Part shown: in pieces, positions 28,962 through 39,184 of the stretch
How positions within the stretch are numbered: position 1 is the first letter of the stretch
How the letters are laid out: every line of letters begins with the position of its first letter
Assembly (NCBI GenBank): GCA_019448385.1
Contig: JAGTXO010000003.1
Coordinates: forward strand, 1,116,001-1,180,000
DNA: 64,000 bases
Direction: 5' to 3'
Origin: Diacronema lutheri
Lineage: Eukaryota; Haptophyta; Pavlovophyceae; Pavlovales; Pavlovaceae
Notes under the pieces: generated by a model
What the model was told of the DNA's origin: nothing
The model's database searches: none
The model's input: only the letters and a program-made list of their open reading frames with translations
Made by a program: the position numbers and the translations under genes

Positions 28962-31717
28962 ATGGACTTCTCCGCGTTCGCGGGCAAGATGGGGGACAAG
29001 CTCGGCGGGCTCGGCGAGCGCATCATCGTTGGTGCGCACCGCGCGCCGCCGCGCCGCGACCGCCGACCCGCCGGCGCACCCCATGACCGCGCACCGGGCG
29101 CGCGCGCGCGTGCCCTCGCCGCCGCGCGCGCCGCCGCGCAGGCGCGGCGGGCGGCGCTGAGTCGGCGGCCGGCGCGCCCGCGTCAGCCGATAGCGGCGCT
29201 TCCTCCGCGCCCTCGCAGATGGGCATGCGCTTCCATTCGCTCACGCAGGGCGCGGGCCGGTCGGTACTCGCCTCGGGGCTCAAGCTGCTCGAGGATCCGT
29301 TCATGGTCGGCGACGAGGAGAAGCTCGCGCGCGAGCGGCTCGCGCGGCAGAAGGCCAAGCAGCGCGCGTCGACGAGTGGTACGCCACTAGGCGTGGTTGG
29401 CGCAGGCGCGCCGCCGACGCCTGCGCCGCACGCGCCCGGTGGCGGCGGCGCCGTCGCCAACCTGCTCAGCACCGGCGACGCGCCGACGACGCCCGCCCAG
29501 CCGGCGGGCGGCGCGGGCGGCGGCTGGCCGTCGGGCGAGCGCTGGGTGCATGATGACGGATGGAGCGAGGTGAGCGCCGCGCGGCCGTCCACGCACGGCG
29601 ACGGCGCATCGCTGCTCGACGGCGGCGCCGGCGTGGCGCACGCAGACGGGGCGACCGGCGCGCTCGCCGCCGAAGTGGCCGCGCTGCGCTTGGAGGTGCA
29701 GCGGCGGAGCGAGGCGGAGGTGCAGCTGCAGCAGCGCGCGCTCGCCGCAGAGCGGCGCGCCGCCGAAGCGGCCGCGCGCGCGGACGCCGCCGACGTGGCG
29801 CGCGCGGCCGCCGAGGCGAACGCGGCGTCGGACGCCGACCGGCGCGCGGCGGCGGCGGAGGGGCTGACGAGGGAGCTACACGCGGCGGAGCGCAGGGCGG
29901 CCGACGCGCTCGCCGCGGCCGTCTCAGCCAAAAAGGCCGCCGCCGCCGCGGCGAGCACGACGGACGCAGGCGCCGCCGCGGCCGCGCGCGTCGCTGAGGC
30001 GGACGCGCGCGCCGAGCGCGGCGCGGCGGACGCGGAGGCGGCGCGGCGCGCGCTCGACGAGGTGATGGACGGCGCGTGGCGGCTGCTCAGCAGCCTGCAG
30101 CGCGCGCTCAACCCCGAGGGCAAGCCGCTCGCGCGCACCGCCGACACGGCCGGGCTGCTGCGCTTGCTGCCTGCCGCCGAGCGGCGCGCGAGTGAAGAGA
30201 TGAGCGCGGGCAGGGCCGCCAAGCTCAGGTTGCGCGTGGAGAGCGCGCGCGCGGCGGAGGCGCCGGCGCTCGCGCGCGAGGCGGCGCTGCTTGAGCGCGC
30301 GCTTTGCGCCCTCGCCATCGAGCTCGAGCTCGAGCGCGTCGACGCGGTCGACGGGCGCCGCCGACTCGAGCGCGAGCGCGACGAGGCCGAGGCCGCACGC
30401 CGCGTCGCCGACGCGAGCGCGGCCGCGCGCGCGGCGGCCGAGGCGAAGGACGCGGCGGGTGACGACGCGGCGCTCGCCGCGGCCAACGCCGCCGCGCGCG
30501 CCGCCGCTGACGCCGCCGCTGCCGACGCCGCCGCGCAGCTCGCCGCCGCGCGCGCGCACACGGGTGCGCTCGAGGAGCAGCTCGCCGACGCGCGCGCGCG
30601 CCTCGATGCAGCCGCGGCGGAGGCGGGCGCGCTCGCATCGAGCGCGGGCGAGGCGGCGGCGGCGGTGGCGGTGGCCACCGCCGCGCGCGACGAGGCGCTC
30701 GCGCGCGCCGATGCGCTCGCCGCACGCGCCGACGAGGCGGACGAGGCGCGCCGGCTGGCGGACGCGCGCGCGGCGGACGCGGCGCGCGCGGCGGACGACG
30801 CGGACGGGCGCGCGGCGGCGCGCGCCGCCGAGCTTGCGGCGGTGAGGGCGGAGGCGGCCGATGGGGCGGCGGCCGCCGCCGCTACCGCCGCCGAACAACG
30901 TGGCGCGCTCGAGGAGCGTCTAGGCGCGCAATTGAGTTTAGTCAAGCGCGCGCTCGTCGATGCGCGCGCGGACGCGGCTGCGCGCGGCGCCGCGCTCGGC
31001 GCCGCGATGGGCGCGCTGCGCGACGCTGACCACGCGCTCGCGGAGGCCGAGCGCGCCGCCGCCGCCGCAGACGAGCGCGCCGCCGCCGCCGCTGCCGCCG
31101 CCGCCGCCGCGGCCGCAGCCTCCACCGCCGTGGCGTCGGCGCTGTCACCCGAGGCGTGTGGCGCGGAGGCGGCAGACATGCAGAGCGTGCTCTCGCGCTG
31201 CGCCGCCGCCGAGGTGCAGGCGGCGTCGGCGCTCGCGCGCGCCGAGCGCGAGCATGCCGCCGCGGCCGCCGCGCGTGCCGAATGCGCCGCTGCGGGCACG
31301 CGTGCCGCCGCCGCCCTTGCGGACGCTGACGGCGCGCGCGCCGACGCGCGCGCCGCGCGCGAGCACGCGGCGGAGGCGGTGGAGGCGGCGCAGCTCGGCG
31401 CGGCCGAGTGCGCGGCGGAGCTGGCGGCCGCTCGCGAGCGCACCGCCCTCGCCGACGAGGCGGCCGCCGGCGCGACGCTGCGCGCGGCGGCGGCGGACAA
31501 TGCGGCCGCTGCCACGCGCGCCGACGCCGACGAGCGCGTCGCACGCGCGCAGGCGGCGCTGGCGGACGCGCTCGCGCGCGCCGAGCACGCCGGGCGGGAC
31601 GCCGCCGCTGCCGTCGAGCGCGCCGCCCGCGCCGACGTTGCGCTCGGCGAGGCGGCCGCCCGCGCCGCCGCGCTCGCCGCCGAGCGCGACGCCGCGCGCG
31701 CGGACGCGCTCGGCGCC

Positions 31718-31767
<50 letters not shown>

Positions 31768-33427
31768 CGACGCTGCGGCGGTGGCGGCGGCGGCGGCCGA
31801 ATTGCAGGGCGCGCTCGCCGAAGCGGCGAGCGCGCGGCACGAGCTGGACGCCATGCGCGCGCGCGCGGACGTGGCCGAGGCGGCTGCAGCCAACGCGCGC
31901 GCTGCCGCCGCCGCCGAGGCCGCAAAGGGCGAGAAGGCGGCGAGGCGGACGCGCGCGGCGCTCGAGCGCATGGCGGTCGAGGCCAAGGAGGCGGTCGAGG
32001 CGGCCGAAGCCGAGGCGGCGCAGGCGCGCGCCGCCGAGCGCGCGGTGCGCGCCGACGCCGACTCGGCGCGCGCCGCCGCCGCCGCCGCCGCCGAGCGCGC
32101 GGACGCGGCGGAGGCGGACGCGGCCGCCGCGCGCGCGCAGCTGGACGGCGCGCGCGCCGCCGAGCGCGCCGCCGCCGAGAGCGCCGCGCGCGCGCGCGCC
32201 GAGCGCGACGAGGCGTCCGACGCCGGGATGCGCCGCCTGCGCGACGAGATGGACGGCGCACGGCGCGGCGAGGACGAGGCGAGGCGCGCGCTGTCCGACG
32301 CGCGCGCGGAGCTCGAGGCGGCACGCGAGCAACTCGCCGCCGCCGCCGAGCGCCGCGCGCGCCGCGCTGGCAGTTCGGACGGCTCGGCCGACGAGGCCGC
32401 CGCGCCGCGCGGCGCGGCCTCGCGGCTGCGCTGTGCGGAGGAGGCCGCGGCGACCGCCGCGCGCGCGGCGGCCGAGGCGGACGCGGCGCGCGTCGTCGCG
32501 GCGGGCCTCGCCGCCGCGGCCGAGGCGCAGCTCGACGGCGCGCGCGAGGCGACGCGCGCGCTGCACAAGGCGCTTGCCACGGTCGAGCGCGCGCACACCG
32601 AGCAGCTCAGCGCGCTCGGCGAGCGGCTCGTCGGCGCCGCGCGCGAGGCGGCGGCGCTCGCACCCCTGCGCGCCGAGGTGGGCGCGCTGCGCGCGCAGCG
32701 CGACGAGCTCGCGCTGCGCGCCGCCGCCGAGCCGGCTGTGTGGCGCGGCGCGCTCGCAGACGTGGAGGACGAGCTCGCTGGCGCGGCGCGCACGCTGCGC
32801 GCCGAGCTGCGCGCGCAAAAGGCGCGCTCGCGCGAGCTGCTCGTCGCGCGCGAGCAGGAGTTGCAGCGCGTGCGTGCCGCCGCAGCCGCCGCAGCCGGCG
32901 GCGGTGGCGGCGGCGCCAACGCGGATGGCGCGCACGCGAACGGCGCGGCCGAGCCGTCGACGCCCGCGACCGCCGGCCGCGGTGGCGGTGGTGGTGGCGG
33001 CGACGCGCGCGGCGCACCGCGGCTCATCGCCGCCGACTCGGCCTCGCGGATCGCCGCGGTCGCGCGCGGCGGCGTGGACGTGGACGAGGCGGCGCAGCTC
33101 GCGATCCTTGGGCCGGAGGTCGAGCTGCAGCGACGCGCCGAGCAGATCGCATCGCTTGAGGAGCGGCTGCGCGTGTCCAACGAGCTCAAGCGGCGCGCGG
33201 CGGCGCGGATCGCCGCGCTCGACGCGAAGCTCTCGCGCGCGAGCGAGAACGGCGCCAACCTCGAGCACGTGAAGCACGTGATTTACAAGCTGCTGCTCGT
33301 CGGCGACGAAGGCGTTGAGCCGCTACTGCCCGTGATCTCGCACTTCTTCCGCTTCTCCAAGGAGGAGCTGCGCGCGATCAGCGACGCGCGCCGCGCGCGC
33401 GGCAGCTGGCTCGCGTTGCCTGGCTGA
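28962..33427 (+). CDS. GRIP-domain golgin with very long coiled coil
   Basis: Exons 28962-29031 and 29187-33427 (about 1,436 residues). The intron (29032-29186, GTGCGC...CAG, phase 1) gives an N-terminus MDFSAFAGKMGDKLGGLGER joined to VADSGASSAPSQMGMRF. From about residue 165 to 1300 the protein is an Ala/Glu/Arg-rich coiled coil with almost no breaks. The C-terminus EHVKHVIYKLLLVGDEGVEP, then LLPVISHFFRFSKEEL, fits the GRIP domain that binds Arl1 on trans-Golgi membranes, including its conserved Tyr. It is a likely vesicle tether at the trans-Golgi. A (GGC)n run near 31718-31760 codes for poly-Ala within the coil. The upstream region holds TTTAAAAGTAC, similar to the site before the next gene. 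Confidence 0.82.
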
Positions 33428-33508
33428 AACTGGAAAACGGCTCAGATCTGGGGCCGCTTTTCAAAAGTACAGTGTAGGCAAACCCTCGGGCGTGCCCTCG
33501 CGTTCGGC

Positions 33509-33969
33509 ATGCCCTCCGTCTACCCACCTGCGTACCCCGTGATCAACCGCAGCCCGAGCGTCGCGGCGGTCGTCGGCAACTTCACCTTCTCAGACGTTGG
33601 CCTCATCGTCGCGCCCACTTTGTTCGCCGCTGCATTCGGCTTCTGGAGCGGTGCGCGCGCGCCACGCGCGCGCCGCGCGCGAAGCCGTGGACGCCTCTTG
33701 GCTCACGGCGCTGCGCCGCGCATGCGCGCCGTGTGCGCGCGCGCGTGCACCCAGGTAAGCCGATTCGCCGACCACAGATGATGTTCTGCGCGCATCTCGG
33801 CTTCTTAGCCGGCGCGCTCGCCGCGTACAATTGCTCATCCGCGCGGCTGATGGGCTACCGCGCCAACCCGAAGGAGTGCGCGCGGTACGACCTCGAGTTC
33901 CCGACCAAAGAGCAGATCCCGCCGCACCTGTGGAACGTCGTCGATGACAAGTGGTACCGCAAGGCGTAG
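33509..33969 (+). CDS. Mitochondrial complex I accessory subunit NUXM (20.9 kDa subunit family)
   Basis: Exons 33509-33650 and 33755-33969, 118 residues. The intron (33651-33754, GTGCGC...CAG) joins FGFWSG to KPIRRPQMM. The protein matches plant and fungal NUXM: YPVINRSPSVAAVVGNF, a first hydrophobic segment, the KP-x-x-x-P linker, a second hydrophobic segment (LGFLAGALAAYNCSSARLMG). The C-terminus is longer than in plants. NUXM is a two-helix membrane subunit of the inner-membrane NADH dehydrogenase arm. The upstream sequence has TTTTCAAAAGTACAG about 40 bp before the ATG. Confidence 0.85.
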
Positions 33970-34228
33970 AGCCTTGGCGCGCTCGCCGACCGCCCACCCC
34001 CGAGCTCGACGCACGTCGGCCGCCGGCCGGCGCCCACGGCGGCGTAAGGCGCAGCACATCGCCGGAGGGACACGGGGGTGGCACCGGGCGGCGATTTGGG
34101 CTGCAAGTTTGTCGCTGCGCCATGCGCAGCTTGCGTCCAGAAGGCTCGGGCGAAGTGACGGTGCCTGTCACCTGAGCAGACTGTCTAGACGTGCGACTGA
34201 CACGCCCTCCGCTGCAGAGAATGCGCGG

Positions 34229-37200
34229 CTAGCACGCGCGCGAGAAGGGCAAGTACGGCACGCTCGCGCCCGCAAAGACGCGCGCGCTCCGGCGTACCAT
34301 GTCGCTCCCGCGCGCGCTGTGCGCCGCGCGCGGCTGATTGTGCCGCGCTTCGGCTGCGGGCACCCACGGCGCGGGGCCGCCGCCTCGCTCGCCGCCGGCT
34401 GCTCGGAGCAGCGGCCGCCGGCCGAATGTCGACGGCGTGCGCTCCACGCCGTGCGCTTTGGCGGCCGGGTGCGAGAGCGCAGAAAAGCGCAGGCCGGCGG
34501 GCACGCTCGCGCCGTGCGGCGTCGCGTGCGATAGGCTGCGCGCCTCGCCGCCGCTGGCACGGCGCGCGCTCGCCGCCAGCCAGCTGGCGCCGCCGCCGCC
34601 GCCGCCACGCGCACGCGGCGCGTGCGGCGTGCGTAGGGCGCCGAGCGAGATCGAGCGCGCGCGCGCCGGCGGCGGGAGCGTGGCGGCTGGCTGCCGGGCG
34701 AAGGGCACGTAGGCTTTGGAAACGCGCGCGCGGCGCGCCGCCGGCGTGAGCGCAAACGCCGGCGGCGGCGGCGGCGGCGCGAGCCTGCGCGCGCCGTCGG
34801 CGGCGCGCGCGCCCGGCGTGCGCGCCGCGAGGCTGGGCGCGCGCAGCGCGTCGTCGCGCGCCAAGCGCGCGTAGGCGGAAAAGCGCGGCGGCCGACCAGC
34901 GCGCGTGCTGCCGCCGCTACCGCCCACGGCCGCGGCCGCGAGCCGAAATTTGCGCGCGAGGCCGGCAAAAAGCCGCGCCTCGCCCGCCTCGACCGCCTCG
35001 CCGCTTGGCTTACGGCTCGTCGAGAGCCTCTCGAGATACGAGCTGCGTGTGCTCACCATCACGCCGATCGGTTGCGCCGGCGCCGCGGCAGCAGCCTCCG
35101 CCGCTTTGGCGCGCCGATCGGCGCGCTCGGCCGCGCGCGCGCGCGCGCGCTCTGCGAGCGCAGCGGTGCGCGCGCCCGACACGCGCGAGCGCGAGCGCTC
35201 GGCGAGCGCATCGTACGAACGCCCGCCGTACGCGTGTCCGCCGCCGTGCGCGTCGAGCACGTGCGCGTGGCCGGCCGGCCGCTCGTCCTCGCGCAGAAGC
35301 GCCGCCGCGCCACGCACGCCGCCCGACAAGCGGCCCAGGTCGTGGGCGCCGCGCGCGCGCGCCGGGTCCGGCGCACCGGACCTCGCACCGGCGTGGCGCG
35401 GGAAGCCGGCGCGCGCGAGGTAGCCGCTGTACGCTCCACTCGCCCTTCGCGGCGCGCCGTAGGCATGGCCGCGACGGCCGTCGCCGTCGCCGTCGCCGTC
35501 GTCGACGATGACGGCGGCAATGGTGTGCACGCGGCGGGTGAAAAGTTCATCGCGCGAGCTGCGCGCGTCGTGCGGCGGCGGCGGTGGTGGCGGCGGCGGT
35601 TGGCGGCTGCCGTCGCGCACGCCGCCCGCCAGCCGCAGCACGTCGAGCCGGCCGATCACGGCGCCGAGCCGCAGCCACCGCCGCACGAGCCGACGGCGCG
35701 CGTACTTCTGGACGGTCATGGCAGCCATGCGTTGCATGAAGGTGGGCGGCGCGCGCGGAACGGCCGGCAGCGGCGCGGCTGGCAGCGTGCGCGTGGCGCC
35801 CGGCGACGCGTCCACCGCGTTGCGCGGCGAAGCGGCCGCGCACGCCGGCGCCGTGCGCGCCGGCTGTAACGGCTGTAACGGCGCGTCGGCCGGCGCCGGC
35901 CGGGCGTCAGCGGGCTCGGCACGACGCAGCGACGGGGCCGGCGGCGCAGCGACCGGCGGCGTCGGCGCCGAGTCGGTCGCGCCAGGGAGCGACGCGAGCG
36001 GGGCCGCACAGTCGGGTGCCCACACGGCCGCTCCGCCGACGCGCGCCGCGCCGGCGCGCGTCGCGTCCGGCGCAGCCGCCGGCGCGGCTGCCGGCGCGCG
36101 GCTGGCTTCGATGTGCCTGAGCAGCTCGCTCCGATCGCGGCTGCTGCGCCGCGACTGCGCACCGCGCGCCGCGCCACCGTCCGCGTAGAGCGCGCCGGGC
36201 GGCGCACCTTGCGCCGCGCCGCCGACGGGCGCGTCGCGGTGTGCCACCCGCTCCGACGGGGCCGGCGGCGAACCGGCAGCTGCGTCGGCACGCTGCGCGT
36301 CGGGCTCGATCGCGATCGCGGGCTCGTCCGTCACGCCGCGCGCCCGCTCGCACGCTGCGGCAAGCGGCACGGCGCCGTCTAGCGCGGCTGGTCGAGCGCC
36401 GCGCTGCTCGCCAGGCGCGGCGAAGGCCGCGTCAATCGACGCCGACGCCTTGACCGCGGGCGGCTGCGGGTTGCTCTCCGACGGGTTGCGCTCGTCGAGC
36501 TCAGCGGCCGGCTGCGCGCTGCGCGTGGAGAGCCGTTCGGCCGCCGGCGGAGGCATTTCGGCCCCGCCCTCGTTGCCCGTGGAGCTGGCGCACAAGTGTG
36601 CCGCGCGCGCCGCACGGGCCGCGCCGTCCGCTGCGTCGCCGCCTCGCGCCGCCGCATGGGCGCCGCCATCGCCCTCGCCCTCGCCGTCGCCGTCGTCGTC
36701 GTCGTCATTGTCATTGTCCCAGCCGTCCTCGTCGTACCGAGGCGAGGTGCTGCCGCTCTGCGCAGCCGCGCTCGCCTTCGCGCGGCCGTCGGTGTGCGCG
36801 CTCGCCTCGCCGTGCGTGTCGCACGTGCCGCCTGCGCCAGCGTCTGCGCCCACGTGGCCGCTCGCAGTAGCCGCGAGGCTCCGCTCGCAGTGCGGCGCGG
36901 GGATGCGAGCATTCGCGCCGTCGCTGGATTGCGCCGGCGCCGCCGCGATAGGCTGCGCGCCGCGCACCGCCGGCGCGGCATCCGACGCGCCGATCCCTCC
37001 GCGTGAGTGCGGCTGCCATGACCTCGACTCGTCGAACACCGCACCGTGCTGCGCGGCGGCACTGGCGCGCGCGCGTGCGCGCTGCGCGGCGAGCTCCTCT
37101 TCGGTAACGGGCAGCGCTGGGCGCTCCGCGTCCGTCCGGCGCGGTGCGGTTCGCTCGGGTTCGGCCAGGCCGTCCTCGTCCTTGACCTCCTCAGCAGCCT

Positions 37201-37756
37201 CGTCGCCGCCGCCCGGCGGCTTGGCGCGCGCGCGCGCGGCGTCGGCGTCGTCGCCGTCCGCGCGCTTGCGCGCGTCGAGCTCGGCGGCTTGTGCGGCGAG
37301 GCTTTCCTCTTCGGCCACGGCCGCCGGCGGGCGCACCGCGCCCTCCGCCGGGTATGAGAAGGTGAGGGGCGGGTAATCGGGATGTCGCACCTCGATGATC
37401 CGGATCATCGCCTCGGCGCTCGCGGCGAAGTCGATGGCGAGGCCCTTTGTCGCGGGCTTGGCGGCAGCGTCGCGCGGAATCATTGCGAGGTAGTCGGCCA
37501 CCGCGTCCGAGAGCGCGTCGACCGCCTTGGTCCGCACGCTGAGGTTGGCGTGCTCCACGAACGCGGCGACGAAGCTGCGCACCGCACGCTGCAGCTCGGG
37601 CCAGATGGCGCCCAACCGCTCCTCCACGCGCTCGCCGGCGGGCGAGAGCGAGAGCTGAAGCTCGTCGCCGTGTTCGAGCGCGCGCACAATCGCCGCGAAC
37701 CAACGGTGCACCGCCGCGGCGAGCTCCACCTCCTCGGCGATGGCCGGCTCGGCCAT
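34229..37756 (-). CDS. Large low-complexity protein with an IQ-like motif
   Basis: About 1,175 residues, no intron needed. The first 150 residues form an ordered helical region (VELAAAVHRWFAAIVRALEH and onward) of unknown family. Next comes a very long disordered, acidic and Ala/Pro/Ser-rich middle with a DNDNDDDDDGDGEGEGD stretch. Near residue 735 is QRMAAMTVQKYARRRLVRRW, an IQ-type calmodulin-binding motif. The C-terminal third is Arg/Ala-rich with several RSSYLERL-like short motifs. It may be a calmodulin-regulated cytoskeletal or ciliary protein, but nothing specific is recognised. The start at 37756 is the first ATG in frame and forms one end of a perfect inverted repeat shared with TruA. 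Confidence 0.65.
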   Translation of the reverse strand: MAEPAIAEEVELAAAVHRWFAAIVRALEHGDELQLSLSPAGERVEERLGAIWPELQRAVRSFVAAFVEHANLSVRTKAVDALSDAVADYLAMIPRDAAAKPATKGLAIDFAASAEAMIRIIEVRHPDYPPLTFSYPAEGAVRPPAAVAEEESLAAQAAELDARKRADGDDADAARARAKPPGGGDEAAEEVKDEDGLAEPERTAPRRTDAERPALPVTEEELAAQRARARASAAAQHGAVFDESRSWQPHSRGGIGASDAAPAVRGAQPIAAAPAQSSDGANARIPAPHCERSLAATASGHVGADAGAGGTCDTHGEASAHTDGRAKASAAAQSGSTSPRYDEDGWDNDNDDDDDGDGEGEGDGGAHAAARGGDAADGAARAARAAHLCASSTGNEGGAEMPPPAAERLSTRSAQPAAELDERNPSESNPQPPAVKASASIDAAFAAPGEQRGARPAALDGAVPLAAACERARGVTDEPAIAIEPDAQRADAAAGSPPAPSERVAHRDAPVGGAAQGAPPGALYADGGAARGAQSRRSSRDRSELLRHIEASRAPAAAPAAAPDATRAGAARVGGAAVWAPDCAAPLASLPGATDSAPTPPVAAPPAPSLRRAEPADARPAPADAPLQPLQPARTAPACAAASPRNAVDASPGATRTLPAAPLPAVPRAPPTFMQRMAAMTVQKYARRRLVRRWLRLGAVIGRLDVLRLAGGVRDGSRQPPPPPPPPPHDARSSRDELFTRRVHTIAAVIVDDGDGDGDGRRGHAYGAPRRASGAYSGYLARAGFPRHAGARSGAPDPARARGAHDLGRLSGGVRGAAALLREDERPAGHAHVLDAHGGGHAYGGRSYDALAERSRSRVSGARTAALAERARARAAERADRRAKAAEAAAAAPAQPIGVMVSTRSSYLERLSTSRKPSGEAVEAGEARLFAGLARKFRLAAAAVGGSGGSTRAGRPPRFSAYARLARDDALRAPSLAARTPGARAADGARRLAPPPPPPAFALTPAARRARVSKAYVPFARQPAATLPPPARARSISLGALRTPHAPRARGGGGGGASWLAASARRASGGEARSLSHATPHGASVPAGLRFSALSHPAAKAHGVERTPSTFGRRPLLRAAGGERGGGPAPWVPAAEARHNQPRAAHSARGSDMVRRSARVFAGASVPYLPFSRAC

Positions 37757-37803
37757 CGCGGCCGTTGAAGCTTCCCCCTTGAAGCTTTGAAACGGCCGCG
37801 ATG
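37754..37803. promoter_or_regulatory. Symmetrical divergent start region, 13-bp perfect inverted repeat
   Basis: CATCGCGGCCGTT (37754-37766) and AACGGCCGCGATG (37791-37803) are exact reverse complements, and each ends in the start codon of one of the two divergent genes. The 24-bp centre has TTGAAGCTT twice (37765-37773 and 37780-37788). Both genes therefore share the same 10 bases before their ATGs, and all promoter information between starts is confined to 44 bp. Confidence 0.75.
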
Positions 37804-38895
37804 CTCGCCACGTGGGCAGCGGCGTCGGTGTCCGCGTCCTCTGCGGCTCCGGTCGGGCGGGCGGCTCCGGTCGGGCGGGCGGCTCCAATCGCGCGGTCGG
37901 CGGCGTGGATGCTCGCGGATGTGGCTCGTCCACCGTTCATCGACGACGAGGACCGCAGCTTCGTTGCCGACGGGCGCGACTGGGCCGCGGTCGCGGACGT
38001 GCTGCGCGCGGCGGTTGACTCGCCGGCGCCCGCGCTGCCGGGCGACGCGCTCGCGTGGGCGCCGCCGCAGCTGCCGCCGTGGCGTGAGCCGCCACAGATG
38101 GCGCGCGTGCGCACGACGTGGGCCTGCTCGCTCGCCTACTACGGGCCGCAATTCTGCGGATACGCGTGGCAGCGCGACGACCCGGGCAGGACTGTGCAGG
38201 GCGCGCTCGAGCGCGCGATCGAGCCGCTGCTCGGCGGCAGGCACGCGGCGGTGTTGAGCTGCGCGGGGCGGACGGATGCGGGTGTCTCGGCGACAGGCCA
38301 GCTCGCCTCCTTCTACGCGTGGGAGCCCATCGAGCTCGCCGAGCTGCGCGACGCGGTCGACGCGTGCGCGCCCGGCAGCATGCGCCTGCTGTGCGCGCGC
38401 CGAGTGCCGCGCGAGTTCCACGCAACCTTTGGCGCGCACTGGCGGCGCTACGTCTACCTGCTGCCGCTGCGCGGCGCAGACGACGACGTGTGCGCCGGCG
38501 CGCTCGACGCGCAGCTCGCGCCGCTCGCCGGCGTCGAGCGCGACTACGCGGCGCTCGGCCGCGGGCTGCCGAGCGGCAAGCGAACGCGCGCAACGATTCT
38601 CCACGCTTCCGCGCGGCACGTGCAGCTGCGGCCGGGAGGCGCCGATGCGCGGACGGTTGATGCTGTGCGCATCGAACTTGTCGCGGATCGCTTCTTGAGG
38701 CGGCAAGTGCGCACGCTCGTGGCGACCGCCGTGCTGTGCGCGCGCGACGCGGCGCGCGGCATGGCGCGCCCGGCGCTCCTCGCGCGCGCGTGCGGCGGGC
38801 GGCAGGAGGACACGGCTGCGGCCGCGCCGGCCCTCGGCCTGTGCTTCGCCGAGGCGGGTTACGAGCCGTGGGCGCGAAACCGGCTCGCCGTCTGA
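37801..38895 (+). CDS. tRNA pseudouridine synthase, TruA family
   Basis: 364 residues, single exon. Conserved blocks are LAYYGPQFCGYAWQ, the catalytic CAGRTDAGVSATGQ with Asp159, FHATFGAHWRRYVYLL and a late VDAVRIELVADRFLRRQVR segment. TruA enzymes convert uridines of the anticodon arm (positions 38-40) to pseudouridine. The first 100 residues are an extension, with an 18-bp duplication (37846-37890) giving APVGR repeats; it could be a targeting peptide. A short mobile repeat has inserted 18 bp past the stop codon, and its duplicated flank repeats the last ten codons of the gene. Confidence 0.93.
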   Translation: MLATWAAASVSASSAAPVGRAAPVGRAAPIARSAAWMLADVARPPFIDDEDRSFVADGRDWAAVADVLRAAVDSPAPALPGDALAWAPPQLPPWREPPQMARVRTTWACSLAYYGPQFCGYAWQRDDPGRTVQGALERAIEPLLGGRHAAVLSCAGRTDAGVSATGQLASFYAWEPIELAELRDAVDACAPGSMRLLCARRVPREFHATFGAHWRRYVYLLPLRGADDDVCAGALDAQLAPLAGVERDYAALGRGLPSGKRTRATILHASARHVQLRPGGADARTVDAVRIELVADRFLRRQVRTLVATAVLCARDAARGMARPALLARACGGRQEDTAAAAPALGLCFAEAGYEPWARNRLAV

Positions 38896-38910
38896 CACGA
38901 CCCAACTCCC
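38867..38910 (+). repeat. Left copy of 44-bp target-site duplication
   Basis: Starts CGTGGGCGCGAAACCGG and covers the last codons and stop of the TruA gene. It matches 39077-39120 at 42 of 44 positions (differences at 38876 and 38901). Confidence 0.9.
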
Positions 38911-38912
38911 GC

Positions 38913-39076
38913 CCGCTGCTCGCCGCCCGCACGCCGCCGCAGCAACGCTGCGCGTCGTGCTCCCCCGCTCGCCAAGCGAAGAGCTTCCTCACAAGGACGT
39001 CCTTCCGAACGGCCCGCGCTGCACTCGGGGCGCTCTACCGTGCCCCTGATCGGATTTGGCTTGACCATCTATACGC
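38913..39076 (+). mobile_element. 164-bp short dispersed element, copy B
   Basis: Almost identical to 12324-12487. It sits between two 44-bp direct repeats, so it inserted as a unit after TruA. It has no coding capacity, no terminal inverted repeats and no poly-A tail. The unusually long duplication excludes ordinary cut-and-paste insertion by most transposases and fits a staggered-nick mechanism such as target-primed reverse transcription. Other possibilities are a SINE-like element, an introner-like element or a derivative of the right end of the Fanzor element. Two mismatches between the flanks suggest a fairly young insertion. Confidence 0.85.
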
Positions 39077-39120
39077 CGTGGGCGCAAAACCGGCTCGCCG
39101 TCTGACACGAGCCAACTCCC
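39077..39120 (+). repeat. Right copy of 44-bp target-site duplication
   Basis: Begins CGTGGGCGCAAAACCGG and directly follows the inserted element. It carries a second, non-functional copy of the TruA C-terminal codons and stop. Confidence 0.9.
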
Positions 39121-39184
39121 TTTTCGCATTTTTTGGGGTCACGTGCGCTCGTGTCGCGCTCTGTGTGAAGTGTCTCGCGCATCA

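Noticed and set aside
29023-33258. 1,411-residue Ala/Ser-rich minus-strand ORF opposite the golgin
   Set aside because: Antisense of coiled-coil codons (GCG, GAG, CGC) gives Ala/Ser/Arg runs; the + strand ends in a clear GRIP domain.
33970-34228. tRNA or snoRNA in the gap after NUXM
   Set aside because: No cloverleaf, A/B boxes or C/D-H/ACA boxes could be made out by eye.
38913-39076. 164-bp insertion as a spliced intron of TruA
   Set aside because: It lies after the stop codon and does not begin with GT or end with AG; the ORF needs no splicing.
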